Source of the DNA: Emiliania huxleyi CCMP1516
Lineage: Eukaryota; Haptophyta; Isochrysidales; Noelaerhabdaceae
Assembly: GCF_000372725.1 (NCBI RefSeq)
Contig: NW_005199044.1
Coordinates: 3,625 to 67,624, forward strand
Length of the DNA stretch: 64,000 nt
Direction: 5' to 3'
Below the pieces are notes generated by a model, which did not search any database, had not been told where the DNA came from, and saw only the letters and a list, made by a program, of their open reading frames with translations. The position numbers and the translations under genes were made by a program. Numbering within the stretch: the first letter of the stretch is position 1; each line of letters begins with the position of its first letter. Below, piece after piece: positions 9,700-20,475 of this stretch.

Positions 9700-11660
9700 G
9701 CTCCATAGCAACCACAAGCACAACCGGAACTAAGCTCTAAGGTTGCGTTTCGTTTTCTTTTCGGGTTTCGTTTCTCCTTTCACAGAGCATACATGGAAAT
9801 CTCTGCGCAACATCGGAAGATCCTTGGACTGTAGATCGTAGATGCCTTTTAGAGATCTCTCAAGTGGCAAATCTCCTGCCAAGAGCAGCAGTAGATTGAA
9901 GAACTGGTGCAGGCAAATCTTCTCCGGTGTAGATGCTCGAGAGGAGTCTGAGATCTCGAGTTGGTGCGTGCAGTCGCTTGAGATCTTGCGACAGAGGTGG
10001 AGATTCTGACTTCGCGCCAAAGGCGCCTAGAGATCGTGTGGGCCGACTGGAGATTGCAAAATGGCGCGAAAAGAGGGTGGAGATCCTTTTGCTATGTGAA
10101 TGAATCCATAGCGCATCTCCTTGAAGGTTTGAGCCCCCCTCCTCCCCCGGGCCCCCGAATCGAGATTGGAGATTGGAGATTGGAGATGGAGATCGGAGAT
10201 CTGACTGAATCCGGCCTAAGATGACGACGTTGGGAGATTGGAGATTGAAGATGGAGATCGGAGATCTGACTGGATCCGGCCTAAGATGTAGCGACGCTGG
10301 AGATTGGAGAGTACTGGAGAGATGGAGATCGGAGCCCCCCAGCCCCTAGTGGTGTCTCATCGATGTTCTTGTTTTGTTTTTAGACAAAGGTTCTGTGCGC
10401 GGACGGCCCGGGGAGCCTCCGGCGCCATTTTAATCTGCGCTCCTCTTTATGGCCTGCGGCGCCTGGCTTGAGCTTGGAAGTGTAAACGAGTCCGCCAGGG
10501 CGGTCTGCAAACACGGAGCGCGCTGCGCGCGCGGTCTACGCCGAACTGGGGGCGGTATCGTGGTTCACGCTCNNNNNNNNNNNNNNNNNNNNNNNNNNNN
10601 NNNNNNNNNNNNNNNNNNNNNNNNNNNNNNNNNNNNNNNNNNNNNNNNNNNNNNNNNNNNNNNNNNNNNNNNCGTCTGCGAAGATTCTCCACTCTCACCA
10701 TGGAGTGATTAGGTTAAGGCCCTGACTGCAAGCAGCTGCGCGTGAGTAGCCGCGCGGAATGCACCCTTCCCGGATGGCCTCAGCCAGTGGTGCTGCTCAA
10801 TCCCATCGGAGACCGCGCGCGCAGCGCGCTCCGTGTTTGCAGACCGCCCTGGCGGACTCGTTTACACCTCCAAGCTCAAGCCAGGCGCCGCAGGCCATGA
10901 AGAGGAGCGCAGATTAAAATGGCGCCGCAGGCTCCCCGGGCCGTCCGCGCACAGACCACAGGAAAAAACAAAAATCTATAAAACATCTATCAACACCACT
11001 AGCGGGTGGGTGGGCTCCGATCTCCCCATCTCCAATACTCTCTAATCCACAGCGTCGTCATCTTAGGCCGGGGATCCAGTCAGATCTCCGATCTCCATCT
11101 TCAATCTCCAATCTCCAACGTCGTCATCTTAGGCCGGATTCAGTCAGATCTCCGATCTCCATCTCCAATCTCCAATCTCCAATCTCGATTCGGGGGCCCG
11201 GGGGAGGAGGGGGGCTCAAACCTTCAAGGAGATGCAATTTGGATTCATTCACACTGACCATCTCTCGTCTCCGATCTCCAATCTTCTACTTGGCCACTGT
11301 CGCCGCCGGCAGCAATCTACGACCTCCATTTTCAATCTTCGATCTCACATCTGGGGCGGATGGCTGGGCGCTAGGATCTACAATCTGCATTCTCCATCTC
11401 CTATCTCCCACATTTTGGCCCGTGTTGCTGCTCAGCGATCTGCAATCCACAATCTCAATCTTCGTTCTTTAGTCTTGAATGGGGAACCGGACAGGAGGGA
11501 TCTACTGGCGAGACTTGGGCGTGTCCGTGTGAGAGATCCGCTAGGATCTCCAGTCTTAATCTACTGTCTCTACCCCCACGATCTACTGTTCTTGCGCAGA
11601 GATTTCCATTACTCTCACAGAGCTCATGAGCAAATCTCAAATCTCCGCACTCCGGCACTG
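9700..11660. repeat. large inverted repeat / foldback region around an assembly gap
   Basis: The left arm at about 10085-10560 is repeated inverted at about 10805-11255, around the N gap at 10573-10672. Both arms contain the same ordered blocks: GTGAATGAATCC, CTCCTTGAAGGTTTGAGCCC, a tandem block built on GGAGATTGGAGATGGAGATC and ATCCGGCCTAAGATG, then GCGCGGACGGCCCGGGGAGC and GAGTCCGCCAGGGCGGTCTG. Outside the arms, sequence rich in GAGATC/AGATCT on the left (9780-10090) and ATCTCC/GATCTC on the right (11260-11640) keeps the inverted polarity. No transposase frame is seen. Confidence 0.85.
10573..10672. other. assembly gap (100 N)
   Basis: One hundred N bases near the centre of the inverted repeat. 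The fixed length suggests a placeholder, not a measured distance. Confidence 0.99.
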
Positions 11661-13508
11661 GACGCAGCGACTAGGCAGCTCCTTCCGGATGTCGCCGCGA
11701 AAGCGATCTATTGGGCGACCGCGAGCAAGCCCCGCCGAGTGGGAGGGGGGGGGCGTGCTGACCGAGGCTTCTGCCCGAGGCTGCCTGGGCCGCGAAGAAG
11801 GACGCGAGGAAGCGCCTGCGAACTTGTCGAGGACACGGGCCATCTCTTCCGGCGAGCGGACAAGGACGCTGACAAGACGCAAAGTCGAGGAGCAGACGAG
11901 AAGCAGGGTCATCGCACGCGCCACAAAGCGAGGCGAGGCCTGTGCCAGGTTGGCGAGGGCCAGCACAGCAAAGCCCGCGGCACCGAGGAGACCGGCGGGG
12001 TTGGTGGTGTTGAGCTCGGCCAGACGAGCGGCGAACACCACCGCGAGGGCGAGCGAGAACTGGACCGGTGCGAGCGCGCCCAGACGCGCCGAAAGCGATA
12101 GCTGCACCGGCTTGTACTGCACCACGTCCGAACGCAGTGGGATGCGCATGGAGGGCGGCGAAGGCGGCATGGAGGGCGGCGGCACGCCCGCCCCTAGAGT
12201 CGGACGCGTCTGCAGCAGCGGCGGTGTCGCGGAGCCAGAGAGAAGCAGATCGTCGATGGGGCTGCCGCCCCCGAAGTGCCACGTCATCTCGTCGGGCCCA
12301 AGCGGCGGCGGCGTGCCGGCCTCGGCGAGCGGGCCGAGAGCGCGCGAGATCTCCGCGAGGAAGGGCTCGAGGCCAGCCTCCAACCCAGACCCAGACGCCT
12401 CGCTCGCGTGCGCCGCCGCCGCAAGCCCCTCGACAGACCCCTCGACACGCCCCTCGGCCGCTGCGTTGCGAGCCCGAGGGGTGTCGCGCTCGGGCGGCGG
12501 GGGCGGCGAGAGAAGAGACGCAACGGCCGACGGCAGAGCCATCTCGCTCCTGAGCGTGCGGCCCACCCTGAACGCCACCCAGCCGCCGGAGGACAGAGCG
12601 GCGGCCTCGGCCAGGCCGGGCAGCGGGCCCGGAAGCTCGTCCTTGAGGATCACGAGCGTCGGGCCCGAGCAGTCGGACGTCTGGTTCACGACGCGGTGCG
12701 CAGGCAAGCGCGAGGACGGGGACGGCTCGTTCCAGAAGCCGAGCCCGTGGCGGTTGGCGATCTCGTCGGAGCCCTCGCCGACGGGCACGCACACCCTCGA
12801 CGCGGGCACAAACACGCCCTGTTTCCGGCAGCGGCCGCAGAACCTCTCGCGAAAGGCGGACGGCGGAGGCAGCGCCTCGCAGCCCAGCGTGCCGCCCGAG
12901 ACGACATCGCCCCAGCACGTCCTCGCCTGTGGCCGTGCCTCCTGGGGCGTGTGCTCGCTGCGCGTGCGCTTGCGGGGTGGGGCGGCAGGCTCCGCAGAGC
13001 GCGACCCCTCCTCCTCCTGCTCAGCTACCTCGGTCGCAACGACACGCCGCCCTCGCTCCCAGCCGGAGGCGCAGGAGCCCAGCTCGAGATCGCCCTCCGC
13101 CACGACCGGCGTGGTCGGCAGGGTGGGCGGTGTCGGGTACGTCGAACCCGCGGAAGCCGCCGCCATACCCTCGGCCCGGAGAAGCCACGCCCTCGCACGC
13201 TCGGGAGCCGCCAACACCTGCTCGGCTGACATCACGGCGGCGAGCCAAGGCACGCGTGTGAGAACCCCGCGGCACAAGTCCAGCTGAAGAGTGTCGCACG
13301 CCGCTGCTCGCAACGTGAACTCCTCTCGAGCTTGCGTGAGCTCTTGCTCGAAATCGGAGAGCGCTCGGGCAGCCTCGTTGAGCTCCGAGGCAGCGGCCCG
13401 ATCAGCCTCTGCCCGCGCCAAGGCGGCAGCCTCGTCGGCAGCCCGCCTCTCCTCATAAGCAGCGGTGGCAGCGCGCAGCGCGGCGAGGCTTCCCTCGGCG
13501 GGGACCAT
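11637..13508 (-). CDS. unknown protein with coiled coil and C-terminal membrane helices
   Basis: A single open frame codes 623 residues from the ATG at 13508; an in-frame ATG at 13580 is also possible. Not recognised. The N-terminal 80 residues are Ala/Glu/Arg-rich and look like a coiled coil (LRAATAAYEERRAADEAAAL). A basic stretch near residue 180 (PPRKRTRSE) could be a nuclear signal. A Cys pair (FCGRCRKQGVFVP) near residue 235 could be half of a metal site. Long Pro/Ser/Gly linkers follow. Residues of about 475-560 form two or three hydrophobic helices (FSLALAVVFAARLAEL; AGFAVLALANLAQ; ARAMTLLLVCSSTLRLVSVL), then a Ser/Pro-rich basic tail. Its 3' end lies in the GATCTC-rich flank of the inverted repeat. 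No function is assigned. Confidence 0.55.
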   Translation of the reverse strand: MVPAEGSLAALRAATAAYEERRAADEAAALARAEADRAAASELNEAARALSDFEQELTQAREEFTLRAAACDTLQLDLCRGVLTRVPWLAAVMSAEQVLAAPERARAWLLRAEGMAAASAGSTYPTPPTLPTTPVVAEGDLELGSCASGWERGRRVVATEVAEQEEEGSRSAEPAAPPRKRTRSEHTPQEARPQARTCWGDVVSGGTLGCEALPPPSAFRERFCGRCRKQGVFVPASRVCVPVGEGSDEIANRHGLGFWNEPSPSSRLPAHRVVNQTSDCSGPTLVILKDELPGPLPGLAEAAALSSGGWVAFRVGRTLRSEMALPSAVASLLSPPPPPERDTPRARNAAAEGRVEGSVEGLAAAAHASEASGSGLEAGLEPFLAEISRALGPLAEAGTPPPLGPDEMTWHFGGGSPIDDLLLSGSATPPLLQTRPTLGAGVPPPSMPPSPPSMRIPLRSDVVQYKPVQLSLSARLGALAPVQFSLALAVVFAARLAELNTTNPAGLLGAAGFAVLALANLAQASPRFVARAMTLLLVCSSTLRLVSVLVRSPEEMARVLDKFAGASSRPSSRPRQPRAEASVSTPPPSHSAGLARGRPIDRFRGDIRKELPSRCVQCRSAEI

Positions 13509-16257
13509 GCTCACATACACTTGTTTCACACCTTGCCCAGGTGTGAACAACACCTTGATAGCCCTGGATGGGCAATGCATACGCCTAGCTGGGCCTTAGA
13601 TCGCCCGACCGCGTCCCGGTGCTCTGTGGTCGGATTTGTGACGCCGCAGCACCGCGCCGCGGCCGGGGGCCCTCCGGAGGCCAAGGATGGCCGTGGCGTA
13701 CCGGGATGAGCTCTGGGAGGTGGAGTGTCAGTGAGTATATTGTAGAGACAGACCGTGTGCACACTATCTCTCACTCTAGCTAAGCCAGGGGAGGCGATGC
13801 CGGGGCCGTACAGCAGCTTGATGGTGCCTCGCCGGCATGCGTCCCGGAGCGGTGCCGGACGGGCGGTCCGGGGGAGAAAACTCAGGACAACGCCGACACC
13901 GCTCTGATTCGACTTTTGACTTCAAACAAAGACAGTCGCACGCGCCACAGCACGGCGCGTGCGACTGTCAGGAGCGGATCCGTCAGTTAGTTGTGTTCAC
14001 GGCGCGATCGTGTCCTGAGTAACCTGGGCAACCATTCAGGGCGACGAGTAGATACCTGTGAGAACCCCGACGGAAAGGGTGCCCACAGGACCCAAAAGGA
14101 AATAGCCTGCCGGCTCAAAAAGCAAAGGGACGCACGAGGCAAATCTGATGTTGGAGTGTTCCAATAGGAGCGAGGCCTCTTCCGTTGGGGGACCGAGTGA
14201 CTAGGAAACGAGGGTTCCCCATTGTGTCCCCTTCCTTCGCGTGCGAGCGTGACACTGCACTTGGCGGCGAGCGCCCGCGGCTCAGACCTTGTGCAAGCCG
14301 ACCCTCGGTGGGAGCACCGGTCCGGACCGATGGCGCTCGGTGTGGAGCAAGCAAGACCCCCCCCCCCCCGGCGCGCGCCCGACCTTTGAACGGCCGCCAG
14401 GAGCACCAAGAGGACTCCTCATGGCTGCTCCCAAGGGGGCTTCGACCGCCCTCGGCTGGGGGGGCGGGTTGTCCCGGCTGCGGACGCGTTCTGCAGCCCG
14501 CTGGGCCCGTGACAGCACCCCAAAACTGCCCCTCGGCGGCATACAGCACTGCCAGCCAGCCTCTTCCTAACTTCGGCGTTCGTCCTATAGTGGAAGCTGG
14601 ACGCACGTCGGCAAGTGGGCCCATGACAAGGCGGGCTGCTGCTCAGAATCTGGGCTCTCTTGGCGCTCGCTCTCGCGCTCTCCATAACCTCTTTGCCCCC
14701 TCCCTCCCGCGCCGACGTTGGGCAGCCCGACCACGACAACGTCAGCGCCGCCGGCCTGCAACTCGAGGCGCCGTTGAATGAGCACGAGAGCCGGTGTGCA
14801 ACGGCGGCGCGGGCGATGTAGCCCAAGGTGGCGGCGGCGGCGGAGGGGGCGGCGGCGGAGGGGGCGGCGGCGACGGCGGCGATGGCCGCGGGGTCGGCCC
14901 GCCCGCCTTTGCTGCTGGTGCTGTGGGCATCATCACAGCTCAACCACAACCTGAAGTCAAGGTGCAGAAGCTTCAGTGGGCACTTTTCGCGTCCTTTGCC
15001 ACGTATATGGCGCTGCGAACCGGTCTACCGGCCCCGCCCCTGATTGTGCTCTCTTCCTCGACTCGACCTTCCGCGACCTTCCTCGACTCTCGACCTGATG
15101 CTGAGTTTCCGCACCAGCGCAGCTCAGTGGCGCAGTGTGCGACCAGGGCCAGTGGTAGACAGTCACGACGTGCGTCAGGCTGCTCTCTCTGAGCGATGAC
15201 ACTAGCAGTAGCATTGTCAGTGTCATCGGAGTCACTTGTATTTACGACGCCGCCACGCTCGCAAGGGCCGCCTAAGCGCCTAAGCACCCTAAGCACCCCC
15301 CGCTTAGGCCGCTTAGGCGCTTAGGCGAGCGACGGCCGGCTGCCCGGGGCTGGCGTGCCTCTGCCGTGGGGTGAGCGCCTGGGAGAGCCACTCTGCAAGT
15401 GGTGTGCGAGTGTGTAGCCTTTAGCGTGCAGTCGGCCGCGAGCTCCTGGACGACTCGCGAGACCCTATCGCCTATGGTTGGTAAGAGGGGGGGGGGGGGG
15501 CTAACCGGCGACCCTCTCCTGGTGGCGGTGCGCCACCCAGAGCGACCTCAGGCTTGCTCTCGCCATCGGCCCAATGCCGGGGAGGGCGGAAGCGCGCGTC
15601 TCTGCCCTCAGTCAAGACGCCCGTTCCCGTCGCCCGGGGGAGGGGCGTCCCACGCTGAGGGGGGCGCCGCCACCGACCAAAATCGCCGCCGCCGCCAGCG
15701 ACTCGCTGGTGCTGAGTGGCGGGGGCCGCCTCAGCAGGATCGCGTCTGGCTGCGACGCCCTGCCGACAGGGCGTGGCGGGGCGGAGACTAGCGGCCCGCC
15801 CGTCGCGAGGCCGGCCGCCGCCACGCTGGCCGCCGCCACGCCGGCGGCTGCCGCGCCGGCGGCTGCCACGCCCGGCGGCCAGCGCGGCTGACGCGGCCGG
15901 CACGGCCGGCGAGCGGCGTCCCGCAGCCGTGTTCATGTCGGGGAGGGCCTGTGTGCGGATCTCGCGGCAGCAGCGCTCGTGGTTGGACTTTGCGCCGGCG
16001 TTGGTGAGCGCTGCAGTAGATGCACTGCAGCCAGCCGGCGCCGCCTGCGAGTGCGCCGGATGCAGGTGAGGGGGAAGGGCGGGCGGGGGAAGGGCGGGGG
16101 GGGGGGGGGAGGGCAGCGGGACGCTGCGATGGAGAGACAGACGGGAGCGAGGAGGGACGGCGCCTGCGGCGGGCGCCCGCGGCCTTCTGCTTCTTGGCCG
16201 GCGACTCCTCCTCCCCCGCGCCGCCCTCCTCCACTGCGGACGTCCCCGACGAGCGAG
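13509..16257. other. long spacer without a recognised gene
   Basis: No supportable gene. It contains a perfect 16-base stem with a 7-base loop at 13931-13969, a GGC/GGGGGC-rich stretch at 14819-14884, a palindromic array of CGCCTAAG/CTTAGGCG units at about 15269-15334, and a GCC-rich tandem stretch at 15800-15890. A 27-base block at about 14073-14099 recurs inverted at about 46497-46525 (core TTTTGGGTCCTGTGGGCACC). Overlapping open frames on both strands are compositional. Confidence 0.5.
13931..13969. other. perfect 16-bp hairpin
   Basis: GACAGTCGCACGCGCC at 13931-13946 pairs perfectly with GGCGCGTGCGACTGTC at 13954-13969 around the loop ACAGCAC. It lies outside any gene. Function is unknown. 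Confidence 0.8.
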
Positions 16258-17547
16258 CTACAACGTGACCAGCCTCCCGTGCAGCGCAACCCCCGCCAGC
16301 GTCGCCACCGCGTAGCCGCATGTGCCGCACGCGGCCGCCGCGGGCACCAGCGAGTGCCACCCCATCGCCGACGCCATCGCGACTGCGGTGCCGGCGCCGC
16401 CCACGTTTGCGTTGGACGCGAGCAGCAGCACAGGCAGCGGGACGCGCAGCCCGACCGCGCCGAGGAGCGCGCACCCGCCCAGCATCGCGACCGCGTGCAC
16501 GGCGAGCACGAGGAGGCAGGCGAGCGCCGCCACCCGCCCCGACGAGAGCAGCGGCGCCAGCTGCGCCGCGCCGCCGAGCGAGGCGAGGAAGCCGCACGCG
16601 AGCAGCGACGAGAGCGGAGCGAGGCGGCGCAGCGCCGCCGCAGCCACGGGCGCGCGTCCGACCAGCCCGCAGAGCGCGCTGCACATCAGGGACGTGCAGA
16701 GCATCCCGCTCCCCGCCGCCGCCGTCCGCACCTCGACCGCTCTGCCACAAGCGCAGCAGGCGGCGGCGAGTAGGAGGCCACCGCCTGACCAAGCCGCGGA
16801 GGCGAGCCGGGCGCGCGCTGAGGCCAGAGGAGGCGGCGGGCTCGAGCCGGCGGCGGCAGCAGGCGCGGCGTCGGCCCCTTTCGCCTCGACTCTCGCCGGG
16901 GCTGAGAAGGCGCGCTGCAGCAGGGGGAGCCTCGAGCCGCCGGTCAGCGCCACCAAGTACACGCCCATGACGACGAGGTCGGCGGCAAGGAGGGAGGGGA
17001 GGAGCGCGCCAAACTCCGACGCGCCCACTGCCGCCGCAACGCCGAAGAAGTTCGCCGAGCCCCCAATGTAGGTGGCGGAGAGGCAGCCGGCGGCCGCCGC
17101 CGCCTCGCGCACCGTCCAGAGGCGGAGCCAGCGGGCGGTGACAGCGTGCATGATCCAGGCGCCGAGCGCGGAGCCGAGCGCGCCCACGCCAAAGGCGCAC
17201 AGCATCGGCAGGAGCTGCGAGTCAGGAGCTGACTGGCCGCCCGAAGCGAGTGGAGGAGGAGGAGCGAGCAGCCCCGTAGCCACCGCGAGAGGCAGCGCGA
17301 CGGTGGCGCACGCATCGTAGGCGGGCGCCGACGCGGGTAGGATCCCAACGTTGGAGAGGACCGCGGCGAGCACAAAGGCGAGCAGCGGCGGCGAGAGTAC
17401 TCCGGACGCTGCTTCCGCCCGGCACGCGGCCAGGCTGACCCCAGCGAGGACGGCGGCCGGCGGAAGCGAGGCGGCGAGCGGGAGAGAGCGGGCGGCCACG
17501 AGCGTTGGGCGGATGGCTGCGACTGCGACGTGCATCCCTCCGGGCAT
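16258..17547 (-). CDS. DUF819-family integral membrane protein
   Basis: One exon codes 429 residues that are strongly hydrophobic with about ten predicted membrane helices. It shows the DUF819 (YjcL-like) hallmarks: GCLSATYIGGSANFFGVA in the middle and the C-terminal block ASNANVGGAGTAVAMASAMGW followed by LVPAAAACGTCGYAVATLAG. Bacterial and plant relatives are membrane proteins of unknown transport role; plastid or inner-membrane location has been suggested for plant members. The first 50 residues (ARSLPLAASLPPAAVLAGVSL) could be a targeting sequence or the first helix. A Pro/Ala-rich loop near residue 220 separates the two halves, consistent with an internally duplicated transporter fold. 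No intron is required. The substrate is unknown. Confidence 0.8.
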   Translation of the reverse strand: MPGGMHVAVAAIRPTLVAARSLPLAASLPPAAVLAGVSLAACRAEAASGVLSPPLLAFVLAAVLSNVGILPASAPAYDACATVALPLAVATGLLAPPPPLASGGQSAPDSQLLPMLCAFGVGALGSALGAWIMHAVTARWLRLWTVREAAAAAGCLSATYIGGSANFFGVAAAVGASEFGALLPSLLAADLVVMGVYLVALTGGSRLPLLQRAFSAPARVEAKGADAAPAAAAGSSPPPPLASARARLASAAWSGGGLLLAAACCACGRAVEVRTAAAGSGMLCTSLMCSALCGLVGRAPVAAAALRRLAPLSSLLACGFLASLGGAAQLAPLLSSGRVAALACLLVLAVHAVAMLGGCALLGAVGLRVPLPVLLLASNANVGGAGTAVAMASAMGWHSLVPAAAACGTCGYAVATLAGVALHGRLVTL

Positions 17548-17880
17548 GTGGTGTCGGTGTGGGCGGCGTCAACGTAGCCAGAGGCGTGCCTCGGCGAGAC
17601 TGCTGGCGTGCTGGGGCGAGCCGGGCGGCGTCAGCTGTTTTCACAGCAGGCTGGAAGTACCTCGCCAGCCTCAAAGGGGCGTTTTGCAGGTTCCGGGTTC
17701 CTATTAGGGGCTAATCTCGGAATTTGTCGCCATCAGCCATTCATCTTACGTAAGGATGGCTGAGCTAGCTACAGTGCAGCCCGTTGTACATAGGTAGGAA
17801 CATAGCCTCCAAACCTATCCAATAAAGGGGGGGGGAAAGGGCAACCATCTTTGGTAGGGATGGCTGAAGCTCGCTGAAGA

Positions 17881-18244
17881 AAGAAAGAAAGAAAACAGAC
17901 AACCCAAACGAGAGATAGGGGAGGAGGACAGGGTCGCTAAGAAAGAAAGAAAGAAAACAGAGAACCCAAGGGAGGGATGGGAGGACGGCACGCCGCCACC
18001 ACACAGGGATTTTAATAAGGAGAGGGGTATGGTGCGCTAGCCGTCGCCCACCCTTGGGCGTCCGCCTCTTCCTATCTCTCTTCGCAGTCTCTCGCCGATT
18101 CTCGCTGCAACCTTCATGCCACCTCGCGGTCGTCCCACTCTCGTCGTTCTCTCCCTTGTCGCTTCTTCTTGTGTCGCGTCGCTCTCCTCTGCCTCGTTCT
18201 GCGACGCCGCCGCCGCCTCCGGTCCCTTGTTCTCGCTGCACCTA

Positions 18245-18250
<6 letters not shown>
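17881..18250 (+). repeat. dispersed repeat family A (long copy)
   Basis: Begins with (AAAG)n plus AAAACAGACAACCC, duplicated at 17876 and 17940, then GGGAGGGATGGGAGGACGGC, CGCCACCACACAGGG, GTGCGCTAGCCGTCGCCCAC, TCGCAGTCTCTCGCCG and CTCGCTGCAACCTTCATGCC. Other copies are at 22205, 30079, 35995 (inverted), 45787 (inverted), 56447 (inverted) and 58918. This copy ends about 130 bases before the phospholipase-like gene and has the same direction. Confidence 0.9.

Positions 18251-18281
<31 letters not shown>
18247..18281. repeat. (CA)n microsatellite
   Basis: About 17 CA units directly after the family A repeat, upstream of the next gene. Confidence 0.95.
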
Positions 18282-18376
18282 GTCGCTGCTCCAGCCATAC
18301 CGCCCACCGGGATTATTTGTGTCAAGGAGGCGCTGAGCTCAACAAACAGGAGCTGCCTGCAGGAGAGCAGCCCGCG

Positions 18377-18976
18377 ATGCAGACCCAGGCGCACAAAGGT
18401 TACCGCGTTGCCGCCGGCCTGATGCTCGGCGTTATCGCACTAACTGGCATCGGCGCGAGTATCAGCAGGCGTGGCGCCGGGGCGAGATCAGAGGGTTCTG
18501 CGGCAGAGATGCCGGATGCCGGTGTGGCAGCGCCAATCACCGCGCCTACGGAGAAGGCGTTTCGCGTGTGCGGTCAGTACTGTGGAGACAACTGGTGCAG
18601 CGGGCAGAAGATCAAAGAGTCTGACTGTGCGTTGCTTCCGGAGCTGGCCGAGCCCGAGCACTGTTATGACAGATGCTGCCAAAATCACGACTTTTGCTGC
18701 ACCGCCGGCCACGAGCAGCGGGATTGCAACCACAACATGGTTGACTGCGTCCAGGCGTGCGCCGCCACCGACTTTGGAAACGCCGAGATGGCCAACTGGC
18801 TGCAGTGCGGCTTTGCGCTCGAAGCCGCCATGTCGGTTATCCAGAGATGCGAGTGTGGGCTATGCCCGACGCCGCAGTCCGCGTGGGACGAAATGATGGA
18901 CCCGGGACACGCCGATAAACTGCGTCGGCAGTACAACGGCTCGCGGACCCGGCCTGGTTGGTACCAGTTTGGCTGA
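18377..18976 (+). CDS. phospholipase A2-like protein with N-terminal membrane anchor
   Basis: The product is 199 residues from the ATG at 18377. An open frame continues upstream to 18116, but that part is the family A repeat and a CA array. A hydrophobic helix (AAGLMLGVIALTGIGA) at about residues 12-30 is a signal or anchor. The core is Cys-rich and has the secreted PLA2 active-site pattern CYDRCCQNHDFCC, with the catalytic His-Asp pair, preceded by a calcium-loop-like VCGQYCGDNWCSG. Family members hydrolyse the sn-2 ester of phospholipids using calcium. The calcium loop is diverged from the usual CYCGxGG pattern, so activity is not certain. A C-terminal region with more Cys (CECGLC) probably forms extra disulfides. 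Confidence 0.75.
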   Translation: MQTQAHKGYRVAAGLMLGVIALTGIGASISRRGAGARSEGSAAEMPDAGVAAPITAPTEKAFRVCGQYCGDNWCSGQKIKESDCALLPELAEPEHCYDRCCQNHDFCCTAGHEQRDCNHNMVDCVQACAATDFGNAEMANWLQCGFALEAAMSVIQRCECGLCPTPQSAWDEMMDPGHADKLRRQYNGSRTRPGWYQFG

Positions 18977-20475
18977 GCGAAGGCCACCTCCCATCTGGAC
19001 GGCTGTGAAGAGCATGGCTTGCTTCATCCCGTTAGCCCGCGGTCGCAACCGAAGGCGACCCCATGTCGTGGCTTGCCTGTGCGCCCATTGGTCCCCCGCC
19101 CCCTGTTGTGCTGTTGCACCGGTGCATCTGGGCATATATGTGTTGAGATGCGGCATGTGTGTGCGTGTGTGCAAAAATGACTGCTGTTCTCTGGGGGGGC
19201 GCGGGGGCCCCCGGAGGCACCGTGCGCCGCGCAGCAGTACGGAAATGGGGCTCCGGCTCTATGAGTCTCTATGAGCACCGACTTCCCGAATGATCACGGT
19301 TGATCAGAGGGCAGATTTGGAGAGATCTCGAGGAGTACATACAGATAGACCCTCCAACCATCAGAAAACTCCGACCTGATTGGTCGTACTGACCGCCGAC
19401 AGATCACTCCAGACAGCAGACAGACTGAGACAGGCCGACGTCTGCACACGGCCGGCCGGGCGAGAGGCTTGACACGATCCGACCCTGCGAGACCCTGACG
19501 CTGCTGCTCTAGCTATCAGACATGCACTGCTGACTGCTGCCACAATGTGCGACCGGTGCTGGCCCACTTGGCGGCCTTCCCGGTCAGTGGTGAGGCGCAG
19601 TTCAGAGCTGTCGATGGCGCGATGCCGCACTGGTCCCACATTGGTAACACGAGACCACCACGTTTGCCGGTCCAAGAGAGAGGCACTGGTGCTGTCCTGA
19701 GAAGGTGCGTGGTCCCTCTTGACTGCCCTGCGCGCGAGGCTGTGTAGGCATAGCCTCGAGAGTGCCAGCAGCCAATCCGAGGCGACGCGCATTGCGTCAG
19801 AAGCGTGCACACGTTGGAAGGACACCTTCCGACTGGCCGTACGATCAGGTCGTCACTGAATGCTTGATACTAAGGCCGCGAGCTATGCAGGTGATCAATT
19901 GTGCAGCATGGCACGGTCAGCAGCGCCGACAGGCTGTCGCAAGGCGTGATAGCATGGCCGCAAGTACGCCGAATTCCCATGAAAAAGTGAAAAATCGCGC
20001 AAAAAAACCGAAAAAATCGGCGCCTGCGGCGGGCCATGGGACCCCATCGCCCCCCCGCATGGATACCCTCTAGGGCCCCCGCGCCCCCCCAGAGCTGCTG
20101 TTTTTGTATTTTATTTATTCATCGGCAACGAAAGATTCGTAACGAATGACTGTGAGTCCTAGAGACCTACAGACTGAGACTGACACGGTCAGACTGAGAG
20201 TGTGACTGAGATAAAAGCTCACGTGCCTCCCGTTGGCGTTTGTAACACGTGTCTCGCGCGCGCGAGCGAGACCAGACGCGTCACCCGTCAAATCTCTACG
20301 CGAGGGGGCGCACACTCTCACTGCACAGAGCTCAAGAGGCCCACCTCACGTCAACCCTCGCAGTCGCTCCTGCAGTGCACACAACTTGCACAGACGTGAG
20401 GCGAGCCGCGACCCCGGCGATGGTGCCTCCCGGCCCACAATGCAGGCCCACAATCCACCCTGCTTCATCTATGTG
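18977..20475. other. spacer without a recognised gene
   Basis: No gene supported. G and C runs occur at 19191-19212 and 20030-20095, and CAGACTGAGA-type short repeats at 19410-19440 and 20165-20205. Confidence 0.5.

Noticed and set aside
15262-15334. CRISPR-like array
   Set aside because: The CCTAAG/CTTAGG units are palindromic, very short and without unique spacers; the DNA is eukaryotic.
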